This document shows, one piece after another, positions 1-10,597 of a stretch of DNA of 64,000 bases. The stretch is from NCBI GenBank assembly GCA_014529385.2, contig CM043965.1, positions 64,238,933 to 64,302,932 of the forward strand, in the 5' to 3' direction. The position numbers and the translations under genes are program-made. The notes under the pieces were generated by a model. The model had not been told where the DNA came from. It searched no databases and saw only the letters and a list, made by a program, of their open reading frames with translations. This stretch comes from Adiantum capillus-veneris (lineage: Eukaryota > Streptophyta > Polypodiopsida > Polypodiales > Pteridaceae). The stretch's first letter is position 1. The number at the start of each line of letters is the position of its first letter.

Positions 1-1106
1 GAAACCCTTCGGCACCATTATTGATGGGAGAGAGAAGAAGAGTGGATAATTCCACTTTGATTGATACACCAAGTGCAAGACCTTCTTTGATTAGAGTTGA
101 TCTTCCAAGGTTAGCTTGTTGCAAGAATGGCTAGTCTCCCTCTAGGAAAAAGTGTAGGCTTGGGCTTATGTTAATGGCTAAGTACAATTAGGCATTACTA
201 CTCACTCCCTCAAGAATTCCTCTCATCAATGGCTTGAATGCTTGAGTTCCTTTTCAAGGAAGAAGAGGTCCCCTTTTATAGGTGAAGGGAGCCCCCAAAG
301 GTTTACACAAGAAGAGAGGAGCCAGTGTGAATAGAAACTGGAAAAGTTGGAAATGAGCTGTCCCTGCATGATGTGGGCAGACTGGGGTCCAGTATTCTGA
401 TCATAACTCCTCAACCGTGGCTCCAAATAAAAAAGTAAAAATATGGGCAAAAACTTCAGCTCATTAGCTACGATTTTCATTTTAAAATTGTTTTCCAATT
501 CGGATTGGAACCTTGTGTAAAAAATTCATCAAAATAGGGTCCATTTATGGCAGCAAAAGTCTTCATGTGGTCTCCTTAGCCTAGACTTTCATTTAATTCC
601 AAAGGACACCTCATGCCATATGAAAGCATGACATTGCTCCTTCACAAAGTTTTGTAATCATGCTTGCAATAATGCATTAAAATAAGTGTATCTTTGAAAT
701 CATGCCACCTAGTGTCCCACTAGGATTTGATTCTCTCCTTGTAGCTATTTAAAAAGAAATATAAGAAAAGTATATAAAAAATACATAGAATATATAGATA
801 TTGGAGTTTACCCTAGATATAGGATCTAGCTAGGGTGTGAGATGATAATGAAATAGTAGAAATAAAGAATCAATGCTTTTTGCCCCAAGTTAAAAAGGCG
901 AAGCTATTGATGCTTTTCCCATAGTATTTTCGGATGGTAAAGTAAGGATAGGTTACCCTTGAGAAAAATAATAGGATGAGATAGAAGGCTTATTATTATA
1001 CTTAAATATGCATATGTACACTATAGGAAATATAATTATGTATCTAAAAAAATACAAGATAGATCTTGTAGCATGCGTTCCCACTATGTACGTGTCACAG
1101 CACGAC
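1..1106. other. No recognisable gene; AT-rich intergenic or LTR-like DNA
   Basis: No open frame here resembles a known protein. The texture (long AT-rich runs, short unrelated frames on both strands) resembles a decayed LTR or untranslated transposon sequence. I found no second copy in the window that would prove this. Around 1107 the sequence passes into a Gypsy gag fragment. Confidence 0.5.
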
Positions 1107-1107
1107 A

Positions 1108-1421
1108 GCGTCATGAAGAAGCAAATTTTTGAGCCCTTCGTATGGGTCCTCTTCTTCTTCTTCCCGAATCGTAGAGAGATCTCTTTTGGGAGTCTCACAA
1201 GGATACTTCCTAGGTACTCTCTCGTCATGGTGGGGAGCTTGGACAATGTCATGAGCTCTAAGCTGCCACTGCACTTCACTTTAGAGGGATGGATTGCCCA
1301 TGGCTTGTTGAATCCTAGAAACAAGGTAGTTAACAAGCATAGGGGCATCATAAGTAGCCTGCTCATTAGCAAAATCAAAGCTCTCAACATTAATTTCTTT
1401 CTCTTTACTATCGTTAGCCAT
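1108..1421 (-). pseudogene. Gypsy gag, N-terminal fragment
   Basis: In the gag frame the minus strand parallels the start of the Gypsy-1 gag at 21932-23035: an ATG at 1419-1421 opening a MANDSKE-like start, then the LVNYLVSRLQQAM-type segment and the EEDPYEGLKNLL-type segment. It breaks off near 1108, before the serine/arginine-rich region. The family role is the capsid precursor of a Ty3/Gypsy particle. The piece is about 105 codons against roughly 400 in the longer copy, so it is dead. Similar DNA at 4107-4427 shows this is one of at least three copies of the same gag here. Confidence 0.75.
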
Positions 1422-2079
1422 TCTAACAACTTTTAGGTGTAAACTTTTTTAGGTGTACTTTGGCACTTCAAGCCCTAGTTGCTACTCCTCTTTACCCCTT
1501 TAGAAAAGCACTCAAGCTATTGTACCAGTGTGGCTCGAATATCATTAATTGCAAGGAATAGAAGAGAGGGTCTTTCAACACCAAAACAGCATTGGCTCCT
1601 GTCAAGCTTCTAATAGCTCAATAGTGATTAAGCTATAGGCAAGCCTCGTAGGACTCCACTATTAAGACCATAGGTCTCGACAATGATGCCCCGTTATCTG
1701 CACGAAGGCAGGTGCACTGAAAGGCTGAAAAAATCCCTATTCTACTTACTCAATTGCAATTCATAATAACAACCATTTATAGCTAGCTTGAGGAACTCAC
1801 TTCTTGAGCAAGAAAAGAGAAACCTTGTACTCTGATACCAATGTAAACATTTAATGGCCTAGTAACTTGTGTGTAGTGGAAAATAGCATAGACATAGTGA
1901 GCATTTCATTAGAATAGATTCCTAATGAGTATAGCAAGAGTGCTTGGGGTGGAGAGAGCAACAAAAAGTATAACACCTAGTCAGATAGGCATGAACAATA
2001 CTTCAAAAGAGAGAGAAATTAATCTATTGACAACAGTTGAGAACCCGATTTTCATTGAGCCGGTCCCCCCTCCAAGTGA
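1422..2079 (-). mobile_element. Gypsy-1 family leader, primer-binding site and truncated 5' LTR
   Basis: Read on the minus strand this is the LTR end, then the primer-binding site, then the leader of the gag at 1108-1421. The site at 1829-1840 reads TGGTATCAGAGT on the minus strand, one base off the usual tRNA-iMet complement. 1842-2079 parallels the LTR at 23453-25067 (same start, same GGAGCCGGTCCCCCCTCC block). At about 2079 it stops abruptly and Copia-1 gag sequence begins, so most of the 1.6-kb LTR is missing. Confidence 0.75.
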
Positions 2080-2930
2080 TCATTAGCTTTGCATAATGGC
2101 AACGCATTTTCTTTTTGCCCTTATCACCAGAATTTCCAGACGAATTGTTGCTAGCAAAAGCATTAGGAACAGAATTTCTACCACTCGTAGCAGAACCATA
2201 AGAAGTGGCTGCATTGTTGTTACCACGCTTTCTTTGAGAAGCAATGAAGGCCTCTTCAACTACACGCTGGCTAGTCCTATTTTTTTTGGAAAGTGACTCT
2301 TGCAACAGCAATGTGCATAATGCATCTAACTTGACAACTTCAGGATTTCCTTGGTTGATAAGTCTCCAAGTACTTGCAAAAGTCTAGTAAGAATCTGGTA
2401 AGGCATCAAGAATAGTCTGCATGAGGAAACTGTCTAAAATGACTTCACCTATAGAAATAAGTTGCTCATTGATATCCTTCACACCAGCAAGTAGGGTGTC
2501 CATATCATCTTCCTCATGCATAATCTTTGATTCAAGCTCTTTACACAGCAAAGCAATTTTTGCCTCATTATGGCTTGCATAAAGACCAGCCAGAATATCC
2601 CATGCTTGTTTAGCAGATTTCACTGAACGAATGTGAGGAGTAATGGTGAGCTTCACAGATAACGCAACCAACACATGAGCCTGCGCATCGTTGACATCCC
2701 ATAGGCAAAACAACTCTAATAGCAACAATCCTTGCAGCAAGACCTGCAACATCCTTAACATCGCCTACATCCTCAGAACCAGGATGTACATCAATCCCTT
2801 GCACAATATTCTAGACGCCCTTTGACACAAGAACCTGTTGCATCACATAAGCCCACATAGGGTAATTGTCCCCATCCAACCTGTCCTCAGTAGCAAACAT
2901 CTTGAACACATATGTGTTGTTGTCATGCAT
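2080..2930 (-). pseudogene. Copia-1 family gag, broken
   Basis: Minus-strand gag of a Copia element (Retrotran_gag_2/UBN2 type). It opens MHDNNTYVFKMF at 2930, then DRLDGDNYPMWAYVMQQV, hits a stop at 2811-2813, changes frame, and continues through the AKQAWDILAGLYASHNEAK segment to an SSGNSGDKGKKK linker. The CCHC knuckle that should follow is damaged (the second Cys is lost) and the frame runs into Gypsy LTR at 2079. The same segment lies on the plus strand at 9893-10236 with about one residue in eight different, so the two are separate copies. Confidence 0.8.
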
Positions 2931-3223
2931 GATAAATGATGCACCTGATGTGAAAACTGCCCGCAAAGAGGAGAAACAAAGCAGGAACAACACGTGCTAT
3001 ATAGCACAAACTGTAGAATACTGTAAGGCACTTGTTATGCAAAAAACGGCACTAACAGAAATTCTGCACAAAATGAAGAAATTGCATGTGCAGATCGCCT
3101 GTAGTGGAAACGGAGGCTGAAATGAACCCAAAATAGAAATCTAAAATCGGAGAAAGTGAGCAAGCGTGTGCTAGAGCTGCTGGCGACTAAGCCTAGGAGG
3201 ATGCAACCTACTCTGATACCAAT
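2931..3223 (-). mobile_element. Copia-1 leader and primer-binding site
   Basis: This is the untranslated leader between the LTR at 3224-3451 and the gag start at 2930. At 3211-3222 the minus strand reads TTGGTATCAGAG, complementary to the 3' end of initiator methionine tRNA, right next to the LTR end. That is the expected arrangement for a plant Copia 5' end. Confidence 0.75.
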
Positions 3224-3451
3224 TGTTGGAATCAGGGTTGCAAAGAAACAAACACAACTTGGAGAAGATGAAGGAAGCTCAAGGCACACAACTGAGAGTA
3301 TGTTATTTAGTGTGCTATGGAAAGATAGATAGCCCTAGAATGAATGGACGTATATACAATGCACAGGGGAAAAAACCTCCTAAAGAGGGAAAAAATGCCA
3401 AGGAGGTCCTAGTATGTTCACACACATCACTACCACATGTATATGGTAACA
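3224..3451 (-). repeat. Copia-1 5' LTR (228 bp)
   Basis: On the minus strand it starts TGTTACCATATACATG and ends GATTCCAACA, with the primer-binding site directly after. It is homologous to the plus-strand LTR at 25886-26091. The flanking bases 3452-3456 read GCTCT on the minus strand, and the plus-strand LTR at 26091 is also followed by GCTCT, both at the same place in a Gypsy gag. Confidence 0.85.
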
Positions 3452-4427
3452 AGAGCTTCAAGCTTCGCCATTCGGTGAGTACTTTGTCTTTGGAATTGGT
3501 GGCCAAAAACGCTTCATAATGGAAGCTCTTAAAGCTTTCCATGTTTGTGGAGCTTCACCATTTGCCCATAGGCTAGCGCACCATTGCCTGGTGGACTTTT
3601 GAAAATGCATAGCTACATGGCGTAGCTTAGAGGACTTCGTGAAGCCCTCATCTCAAACGCCGCATCTAATTGTTGGATGAAAGCAAAGACTTTGTCCGTA
3701 GCACCAAAGGTGCCATCGTAGGTAAGGATGGAGATGCACCATTGATTTCTTCAGAAGATGAATAATTTGAGAAAGATGAAGAATTTGAGGAAGATGGAGA
3801 AGAGGGTGATCTCTTTCTCGTCTTTTTCTTGCCTTGGTCCTCTTTGTCCGTACCATCACTTTCTTCATAAGAGGAAGAGGATGAAGAAGATGGAGAAGAG
3901 GGTGACCTATTTCTCGCCTTTTTCTTCTCTTGTTTTTCTATCATCCCTCTTTGAATTATGGTGTGGAGAAGTGTGCGATGGTTTCTCCGTTTAGGAGGTG
4001 ATGGAGAGCGTTTTGCCCGTCATCTTTGTGTAGCCATTTCCGCCAAAGTGGCAGGAGACTCGCTTCCTTCTTGTTCCTTTGGTGGGGGCTCTTGAGTTCT
4101 TCTTTAGGAAGGAGATGCGTCATCAAGAAGCAAATTTTTGAGCCCTTCATATGGGTCCTCTTCTTCTTTCCGAATTGGAGAAAGGCATCTTTTGGGAGTC
4201 TCGCAAGGATGCTTCCTAGGTACTCTCTCATCATGGTGGGGAGCTTGGAGAATCCCATGAGCACAAAGCTGCCGTTGCACTTCACTTTGGAGGGATGGAT
4301 TGCTCATGGCTTGTTGAAGCCTAGAAACAAGGTAGTTAACAAGCATAGGGGCATCATTAGTAGCCTGCTCATTAGCAAAATCAAAGCTATCAACATTAAT
4401 TTCACTTTATTTACTATTGTCAGCAAT
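3452..4427 (-). pseudogene. Gypsy gag (Gypsy-1 family), broken by Copia insertion
   Basis: Minus-strand gag with several frame changes. Recognisable parts are the LVNYLVSRLQQAM segment, the EEDPYEGLKNLL segment, a serine/arginine-rich region with KKARNRSPSSP-type repeats near 3730-3930, and the C-terminal KDKVLTEWRSLKL segment, where a Copia LTR interrupts it at 3451. Its expected start codon is ATT at 4425-4427 where the sister copy at 23035 has ATG. Compared with the copy at 21932-23035 it has lost internal sequence between the serine-rich region and the TDK(V)LAF segment. Non-functional. Confidence 0.75.
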
Positions 4428-4617
4428 CCTAACAACTTTTAGGTGTAAACTTTTTTAGGTGTACTTTGGCACTTCAAGCCCTAGTTGCTACTCCTCTTTA
4501 CCCCTTTAGAAAAGCACTCAAGCTACTGTACACGTGTGGCTCAAATATCATTAATTATAAGGAATAGAAGAGAGGGTCTTCAACACCAAAACATTACCGG
4601 CTCATGTCAAGCTTCTC
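4428..4617 (-). mobile_element. Gypsy-1 leader fragment
   Basis: Parallels 23040-23220, the leader upstream of the Gypsy-1 gag, base for base over most of its length, including the block GGAATAGAAGAGAGGGTC. It ends abruptly near 4617 at AAGCTTCT, where the sequence switches to Gypsy LTR in the opposite orientation. Confidence 0.7.
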
Positions 4618-4755
4618 ACCTACTCCAAGCTTGTAAGAAGGGAGGCCTACACCAACAACTCTTGGCTTTGTGATGCAAATCCAACCAAGAGCCAAGCTTC
4701 AATGCATGCTCATCTCCTCTACCATGCTAATTACTAAGCTATGCTATGCTAATAT
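4618..4755 (+). repeat. Gypsy-1 LTR fragment in inverted orientation
   Basis: The reverse complement of 11681-11800 and its twin at 23970-24100, including the GCCAAGCTTCAATGCATGCT block. It is therefore LTR sequence in the sense orientation, opposite to the leader and gag directly to its left. The junction at 4617 is an inversion or rearrangement breakpoint. Copia-0 begins at 4756. Confidence 0.75.
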
Positions 4756-5014
4756 TGTTAGGTTTAATGGCCATGTGGCCGACTGCCCATCACTAATTGC
4801 CGCTAACCCTAAGTGTACAGCTATACACTTGTGTGAGCCACTAACACTAAGTACAATATGTATTGTGCCTTAGTGCATAAGATAAGAGAAGAAAGAAAGG
4901 GGGCATACAGTACGTTGGCTCTCCCCCTTCAACCTGTGTGTGGCTATGGTGGTGTGTGTGTGAGTGTGTGCGTGCGTATTCTTCTTCCGTTGTGCTCCCA
5001 ACTCCTCCCCATCA
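4756..5014 (+). repeat. Copia-0 5' LTR (259 bp)
   Basis: Starts TGTTAGGTTTAATGG and ends CTCCCCATCA. The same length and nearly the same sequence recur at 9234-9492. It contains a short interrupted GT tract. Confidence 0.92.
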
Positions 5015-5015
5015 A

Positions 5016-5027
5016 TTGGTATCAGAG
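5016..5027 (+). other. Copia-0 primer-binding site (tRNA-iMet)
   Basis: TTGGTATCAGAGCGACA begins one base after the 5' LTR. It matches the classic plant initiator-methionine tRNA primer-binding site, which fixes the orientation as plus strand. Confidence 0.9.
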
Positions 5028-6193
5028 CGACAGGTGGGAGCAAAGAGTTAAGCCATAGCTTGAGCTTGGAGCTTGAGCGGAGTTGAAGCTCAAGCTTAGA
5101 GGAGGAGAAGAGAGAGGATTGCACATCAGATCTAAGACATTGCAAGAGAGTAATGTGCTTGCAGATGGTTGTGTACTGGAGTGTGTGTGTGTGCTGCAAT
5201 TTTCAGCCCGTTTTAGTGTTCATTAAGAGAATTTCTGACAGAATCCATTTTTCAAAATTCTGTTCATGTAGGCTACCGAAAACAGCGTTTCGTAATTTTT
5301 TGCCACTCACACGCATCTGCTAGTTCCTCGCCGTTTGGAAGATACGTTTGATCAGGAGATTGTATGCAGACAACAGCATGTTTCTTACAGATCTGCATTC
5401 TACAGGTGGTTTGCCTCTTGTGTGAGGGCTTCCATAGCTCTTTCATTTCAACTCCTAGATCCCTACTCTACACAGGTTTCCGGCATCTGATTGCCTTTCG
5501 ACAACGGCATCGACACACACAGTACAGGTTGCAGCATTTATGTCAGTTTTGGTTCCAATGGGAGCAGTTTATATGCGTACATGCATAATTTGACACTTTT
5601 TACAGTGTTTAAGCTCTTTTGAGAGCAATTTTCCTCCCTACAGGGATACTTTTTGGCATGCATATGCTTTTGGCGCCTGTTTGTGCGCAGTGACAGCCTC
5701 GTACGTCTTTGTGGATATTGCCAGTGTACGTCTTTTGTGGAACCATCTTTTGGCTAGTACGACAGTCCCGGCCATTTTAGAGACTTGGTCCGAAAGATAG
5801 CCATTTCTGAGACTTGGCTATACGTTTTTTGCTGCATAACCTACGTTGTTGAGGGTCGATAGCGTGAGGTTTTCATTGAGCTGAGGTATTCTCAAATGTG
5901 GAGATACCTTCGGTGATACAGGTAGCTGGAGCATCCCTTACGAGGCCTCGCAATAGGATATGTATAGAGTGGTATAGGTGCTTTTGACGCCGAGTTGGCG
6001 GTCTATGGTCAGTTTGACTGTTTATGCGCCTCAGTTTGTCTCTATACAGTGTGCTTTTGAGAGGCATTGCTCTCTTTTATGCTTTGTGGGTGACATTCTT
6101 GATCATTTTGTCTCGTATTTTGGTTGACATAGTCCCAAATACAAAGGAGACTCTGCCAAAATTTTCCCAGAATCTTTTGGTAGTTTTGTCACC
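5028..6193 (+). mobile_element. Copia-0 untranslated leader
   Basis: A 1.17-kb leader between the primer-binding site and the gag ATG, without a convincing open frame. Its first 375 bases recur at 9493-9891 after the 3' LTR. It contains the motif AAGGAGACTCTGCCAAAATTT just before gag, also seen before the Copia-2 gag near 16396, so the two families are related. Confidence 0.7.
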
Positions 6194-7000
6194 ATGTCTA
6201 CTAGCAAAGACCGTGACATTTATGACATAAAGAAGTTTGATGGCACTAATTTTCAGCTTTGGAAGAACCAAATGCATGATGTGCTTGTCCAAAAGAAGCA
6301 AAAGTTGCCTATTACCTATGCGGCTAGAACTGAAGATATGCACATGACTCAGTTTCAGTGGGAGGAGCTTGATGAGCTATGCAGGTCTACGATTAGACTG
6401 CACCTTGGAGAGTCGGTGTACTTTTCAGTGTTAGAATGCGAGACTGCTCATGCTTTATGGCAGAAATTATGCGACACCTATGAAAGGGATACGGCTAGCA
6501 ATAAGGTTTTCCTGATGCAAAAACTTTTCAACCTTCATATGAAGGAGTCAGCTAGCGTTGCCAGCCATATCAATGATTTTGATTCTCTTTTTGCCCAGAT
6601 TCGTGCACAGCGCATGACCATTGATGATGAGATGAAAGCAATCTTTTTGCTTTGTTCGTTGCCACCCTCTTGGGATATCTTTTGCACAGTTGTTAGTAAC
6701 TCTACTCCTAATGGTACGCTAAAGTACGATGATGTTACTAGTGCACTTTTGTCAGAGGAGATGCGTCGAAAGACCATGATTAGCTCGCATCAAGGCGAAG
6801 CTCATTATGTGCAAAGGGATGATAAGCAACGTAAGGGCCGTTCTTCGCAATGTGAGTCCAAGAAAGAGGGCAATAGAGATGCATCAAAGGATAGATCAAA
6901 GTCTCGTGGTCGCCGCAATGTTCAATGCCATTATTGTGATAAGTTTGGTCACATAAAGAAGGATTGTTATGCTTGTAAGCGTGACAAAGGTAAAGGCTAA
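6194..7000 (+). pseudogene. Copia-0 gag with zinc knuckle
   Basis: 268 codons from an ATG in good context (ACCATGT). The N-terminus has the Copia gag signature YDIKKFDGTNFQLWKNQM, then the UBN2 core (ESVYFSVLECETAHALWQ), then a basic linker and a CX2CX4HX4C knuckle CHYCDKFGHIKKDC near residues 246-259. A TAA at 6998-7000 ends it where Copia-2 reads on into protease. It is nearly intact up to that stop and still similar to the first 270 residues of Copia-2. The role is packaging of the element RNA in a virus-like particle. Confidence 0.85.
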
Positions 7001-7345
7001 GGCAAAGACAATGATGATAAAGAGGAGAAACCAAAGAGTTCGGTTAAGATTGAAGAACTGAACATAATGCAAGATGATTGTGATGCACAAGACATCAATA
7101 TGTTGACTGAAAATAATGATGTATTTTATGATGCACAAGAAACTCTATCTTTGCAGAGTTCTATGCCAGCAGAGCTACTTGTTAGTGGTGAAGTGTCCCA
7201 TACATGGATTCTTGATTCGGGCACTTTGTTGCATGTCACACCTCATCGGCATTGGTTTACTAGATATGAGGAAACCATTGGCACTGTTACGCTAGGTGAC
7301 AGCTACTCTTGTGACATTGTGGGCATAGGTGGTATTGCTATGGTG
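7001..7345 (+). pseudogene. Copia-0 protease stump
   Basis: Downstream of the gag stop the frame continues with the acidic linker and the aspartic protease start: HTWILDSGTLLHVTPHRHWF, carrying the catalytic DSG with Thr where Copia-2 has Ala. It then stops at about 7345 after the GGIAMV segment. The second half of the protease and the whole integrase are missing. The next base belongs to the region just after integrase. Confidence 0.8.
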
Positions 7346-9164
7346 TAGATGGTCAATTTGGCTATCGTTTATGGGATCCGGAAAGTCGATCAGTAATCCG
7401 TAGCAGTGATGTTGTCTTCAATGAGACCAAGATGCATAAGCAGCCAACGAAAGAGGCTGAATTCCGGAAAGTGACGTTTTTCGATGTATCACCTCCTGTA
7501 CAGATAGCTCCAGAGCCAATTACTACACAGGCTAGTACAAGCTCTGATCAACCGAGGAGATCTCAAAGAATCTCACATCCGCCAGAACGGTTTGTTCCAG
7601 GCGTGGAATTTGTGTTGCTGACAGATAGTGGTGAGCCTTCTTGTTACAAAGAGGCTATGCAGCCAATGATAAGGTTCAGTGGGAACATGCTATGAAGAGG
7701 GAGCTATCCAGTATTGCAAAGAACAAAACAAGGGAACTTGTTCCATTGCCAAAAGGTAGGAAAGCTTTGCCTTGTAAATGGGTTTACAAGAAGAAGATTG
7801 CATCCAATGTTGAGAATTACAAAGCTCGTTTAGTGGCCAAAGGTTTCAAGCAAGAATATGGTGTAGATTTCCAGGAAATCTTTTCTCCAGTGGTCAAGAT
7901 GACGACACTAAGAATGTTGCTTGCTTTGGTTGCCACTGAAGATATGGAGCTTGATCAAATGGATGTCATTACAGCTTTATTACATGGTGATCTTGAGGAA
8001 GAGATTTATATGCAACAACCTGAAGGGTTTGTGCTCAAGGGCAAGGAACATTTGGTCTGTAAACTTCTGAAAAGTCTCTATGGCTTGAAGCAATCGTTCA
8101 GACAATGGTATCAAAAGTTTGATGCATTTATGCGTTCCCTAGGCTATAAGCGCAGTAATGAGGATCCATGTCTTTACGTGAAAAGACAACCAAATGGACA
8201 GCTTATTATGCTTATCCTTTATGTAGATGACATGGTTATTGCTGGTCATTCTAAGAAGGACATTGCTGACTTGAAAACCAAGCTGAGAAGTCAATTCGAC
8301 ATGAAAGATTTGGGTGAAGCCAATCACATTTTGGGTATGCGCATTACTCGTGATCGTAAGAAGAGGTTGTTGTACCTTTCTCAAAAAGAGTATGTGCACA
8401 AGGTTCTTGATCGTTTCAACATGCAAAAGGGGAAGGCCTTGAGTACTCTATTGCCTGCATATTTGAAACTTAGCAAGAACGATTGTCCCAGATCTGTTGA
8501 GGAAAAAGCTGCGATGGCTAAAATTCCTTATGCTTCATCTTGTGGTAGTCTCATGTATGTCATGGTGGCTACAAGACCTGACATTGCACATGCAGTGGGA
8601 GTTGTCAGCAGATTTATGTCTAACCCTGGTAAAAAGCATTGGGATGCTGTCAAGTCGATTCTCAAATACTTGAGTGGCACTGCAGATAGACAGTTATGCT
8701 ATGGTCGTGGAAAGTTATCCATTCAGGGATTTGTAGACAATGACTATGCAGGCTATGTTGACAGTCGTAAATCAACAACAGGTTGGATTTACACATTTGC
8801 TGAATCTGCTATTTCTTGGAGATCTGTTCTTCAAGATTGTACATCCATTTCTACCACAGAAGCAGAGTATGTTGCATTGAGTGAAGCATGCAAAGAAGCT
8901 ATTTGGCTTGCTCGCCTAGTGAAAGATCTTGGATTTGAGCAGTGTACACCAGTTCTTCATTGTGACAATCAAAGTGCTATTGCCTTGGCTAACAATCCAG
9001 TGTTCCATTCCAGAACGAAACACATTGATGTGTGTTATCACTTCAGTCGTGAATGCCTGGCAAACAAGAGCCTTGATTTAGTGAAGATTCCTACGTCAGA
9101 GAACACAGCGGATGCACTGACTAAAAGTCCTCTAGCCATCAGTTTCAACACTGTCGTGCATTGA
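7346..9164 (+). pseudogene. Copia-0 reverse transcriptase and RNase H
   Basis: It begins at the GYRLWDPESRSVIRS segment, which in Copia-2 lies after integrase, then a linker (RRSQRISHPPERFVPG). A frameshift falls near 7660-7680. From there one open frame runs to 9164: CKWVYKKK, ARLVAKGFKQEYGVDF, FSPVVKMTTLR, KSLYGLKQS, the catalytic YVDD near 8219-8230, and the RNase H end with TTEAEYVALSEACKEAIWL and a CDNQSA motif. RT and RNase H look complete. The frameshift and the missing integrase make the copy non-autonomous. Confidence 0.88.
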
Positions 9165-9220
9165 TGGGCATTGGGTGAAGAGTGGTTCTCTTCCATTCTT
9201 ATAGTCTCCCACATTGGCCA

Positions 9221-9233
9221 TCAAGTGGGAGAA
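9221..9233 (+). other. Copia-0 polypurine tract
   Basis: A TCAAGTGGGAGAA run directly before the 3' LTR, in the position where plus-strand DNA synthesis is primed. Copia-2 has a matching AAGTGGGAGG at the same place. Confidence 0.75.
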
Positions 9234-9492
9234 TGTTAGGTTTAATGGCCATGTGGCCGACCGCCCATCACTAACTGCCGCTAACCCTAAGTGTACAGCT
9301 ATACACTTGAGTGAGCCACTAACACTAAGTACAATGTGTATTGTGCCTTAGTGCATAAGATAAGAGAAGAAAGAAAGGGGGCATACAGTACGTTGGCTCT
9401 CCCCCTTCAACCTGTGTGTGGCTATGGTGGTGTGTGTGTGAGTGTGTGCATGCGTATTCTTCTTCCATTGTGCTCCCAGCTCCTCCCCATCA
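9234..9492 (+). repeat. Copia-0 3' LTR, also 5' LTR of the following chimeric element
   Basis: 259 bp, a twin of 4756-5014. Unusually it is followed by the tRNA-iMet primer-binding site and leader (9493-9891), so it serves as the left end of a second element. Confidence 0.9.
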
Positions 9493-9892
9493 ATTGGTAT
9501 CAGAGCGACAGGTGGGAGCAGAGAGTTCAGCCATAGCTTGAGCTTGGAGCTTGAGCGGAGTTGAAGATCAAGCTTAGAGGAGGAGAAGAGAGAGGGCTGC
9601 ACATCAGATCTGAGACATTGCAAGATAGTAATGTGCTTGCAGATGGTTGTGTAGTGGAGTGTGTGTGTGCTGCAATTTTCAGCCCGCTTTAGTGTTCATT
9701 AAGAGAATTTCTGACAGAAGCCATTTTTCAAAATTCTGTTCGCTTGAGCTATTGAAAACAGCGTTTCGCAACTTTTTGCCACTCACACGCATCTGCTAGT
9801 TCCTCACCGTTTGGAAGATACGTTTGATCAGGAGATTGTATGCAGACAACAGCATGTTTCTTACAGATCTGCATTCTACAGGTGGTTTGCTA
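9493..9892 (+). mobile_element. Second copy of the Copia-0 leader, fused to Copia-1 gag
   Basis: Parallels 5015-5411, including the primer-binding site. At 9889-9893 the shared sequence ends at GGTGGTTTGC. In Copia-0 this continues with CTCTTGTG, but here it continues with TAAACAAGCTTGGGAT, which is Copia-1 gag. The bases TGC are common to both parents at the joint. Confidence 0.85.
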
Positions 9893-10597
9893 AACAAGCT
9901 TGGGATATTCTGGATGGTCTTTATGCAAGCCGTAATGAGGCAAAAATTGCTTTGCTGCGTAAAGAGCTGGAATCAAAGATTATGCATGAGGAAGATGATA
10001 TGGACACTTTTGTTGCTAGTGTCAAGGATATCAATGAGCAACTTAGTTCTTTAGGTAAAGTCATTTCAGACAGTTCCCTTGTGCAGACCGCTCTTGATGC
10101 CTTGCCAGATTCTTGTGAGACTTTTTCTAGTACTTGGAGACTTATGACCCAAGGAAATTCTGAAGTTGCCAAGTTTGATGCATTATGCACATTGCTGTTG
10201 CAAGAGCCACTTTCCAGAAAAAACAGGAGTAGGTAGCGTGCAGGCCAACAAGGTTTCATTGCTTCTCAAAGAAAGGGTGGTAATAGCAATGCAGCCACTT
10301 CTTATGGTTCTACTGCAGTGGCAAAAATTATGTTCCTAATGCTTCTGCTAGTAGCAATTCGTCCGGAAATTTTGGTGATAAGGGCAAAAAAAAATGTGTT
10401 GCCATTGTTGTAAAGCTAATGATCACTTGATCAAGCAGTGTCCTAAGTTGAAGGCCAAAGAGGCTAAGAAGAAAGAGGGTGGTTCCACTGCAAATACTGG
10501 TTCCACTACAAATGCAGCCATTGTTGTGTTTTGTGTGAAAGGAGACTGTGATGCTGATGCCTTGTTGCAAAGGGTTATGCACAGTAAAAAGGCATAG
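9893..10597 (+). pseudogene. Copia-1 gag with zinc knuckle, N-terminus missing
   Basis: Begins at AKQAWDILDGLYASRNEAK, so the first ~90 residues of the family gag are absent. It runs to a stop at 10236, then resumes in another frame through FIASQRKGGNSN and an intact knuckle CHCCKANDHLIKQC near 10397-10440 (C-X2-C-X4-H-X4-C). It ends at 10597, where protease and integrase should begin. At least two frame disruptions make it non-functional. Confidence 0.8.

Larger units (their letters stand above)
4756..9492 (+). mobile_element. Copia-0 retrotransposon, internally deleted
   Basis: Two 259-bp LTRs bracket a leader, gag, protease stump, RT and RNase H. The integrase is deleted. The element is 4.7 kb. 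By eye the two LTRs differ at about seven positions, so it is not a very recent insertion. No target duplication can be read, because the right LTR runs on into another copy of the leader (9493-9891) instead of genomic DNA. It could only move if helped by a related complete copy such as Copia-2. Confidence 0.9.
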
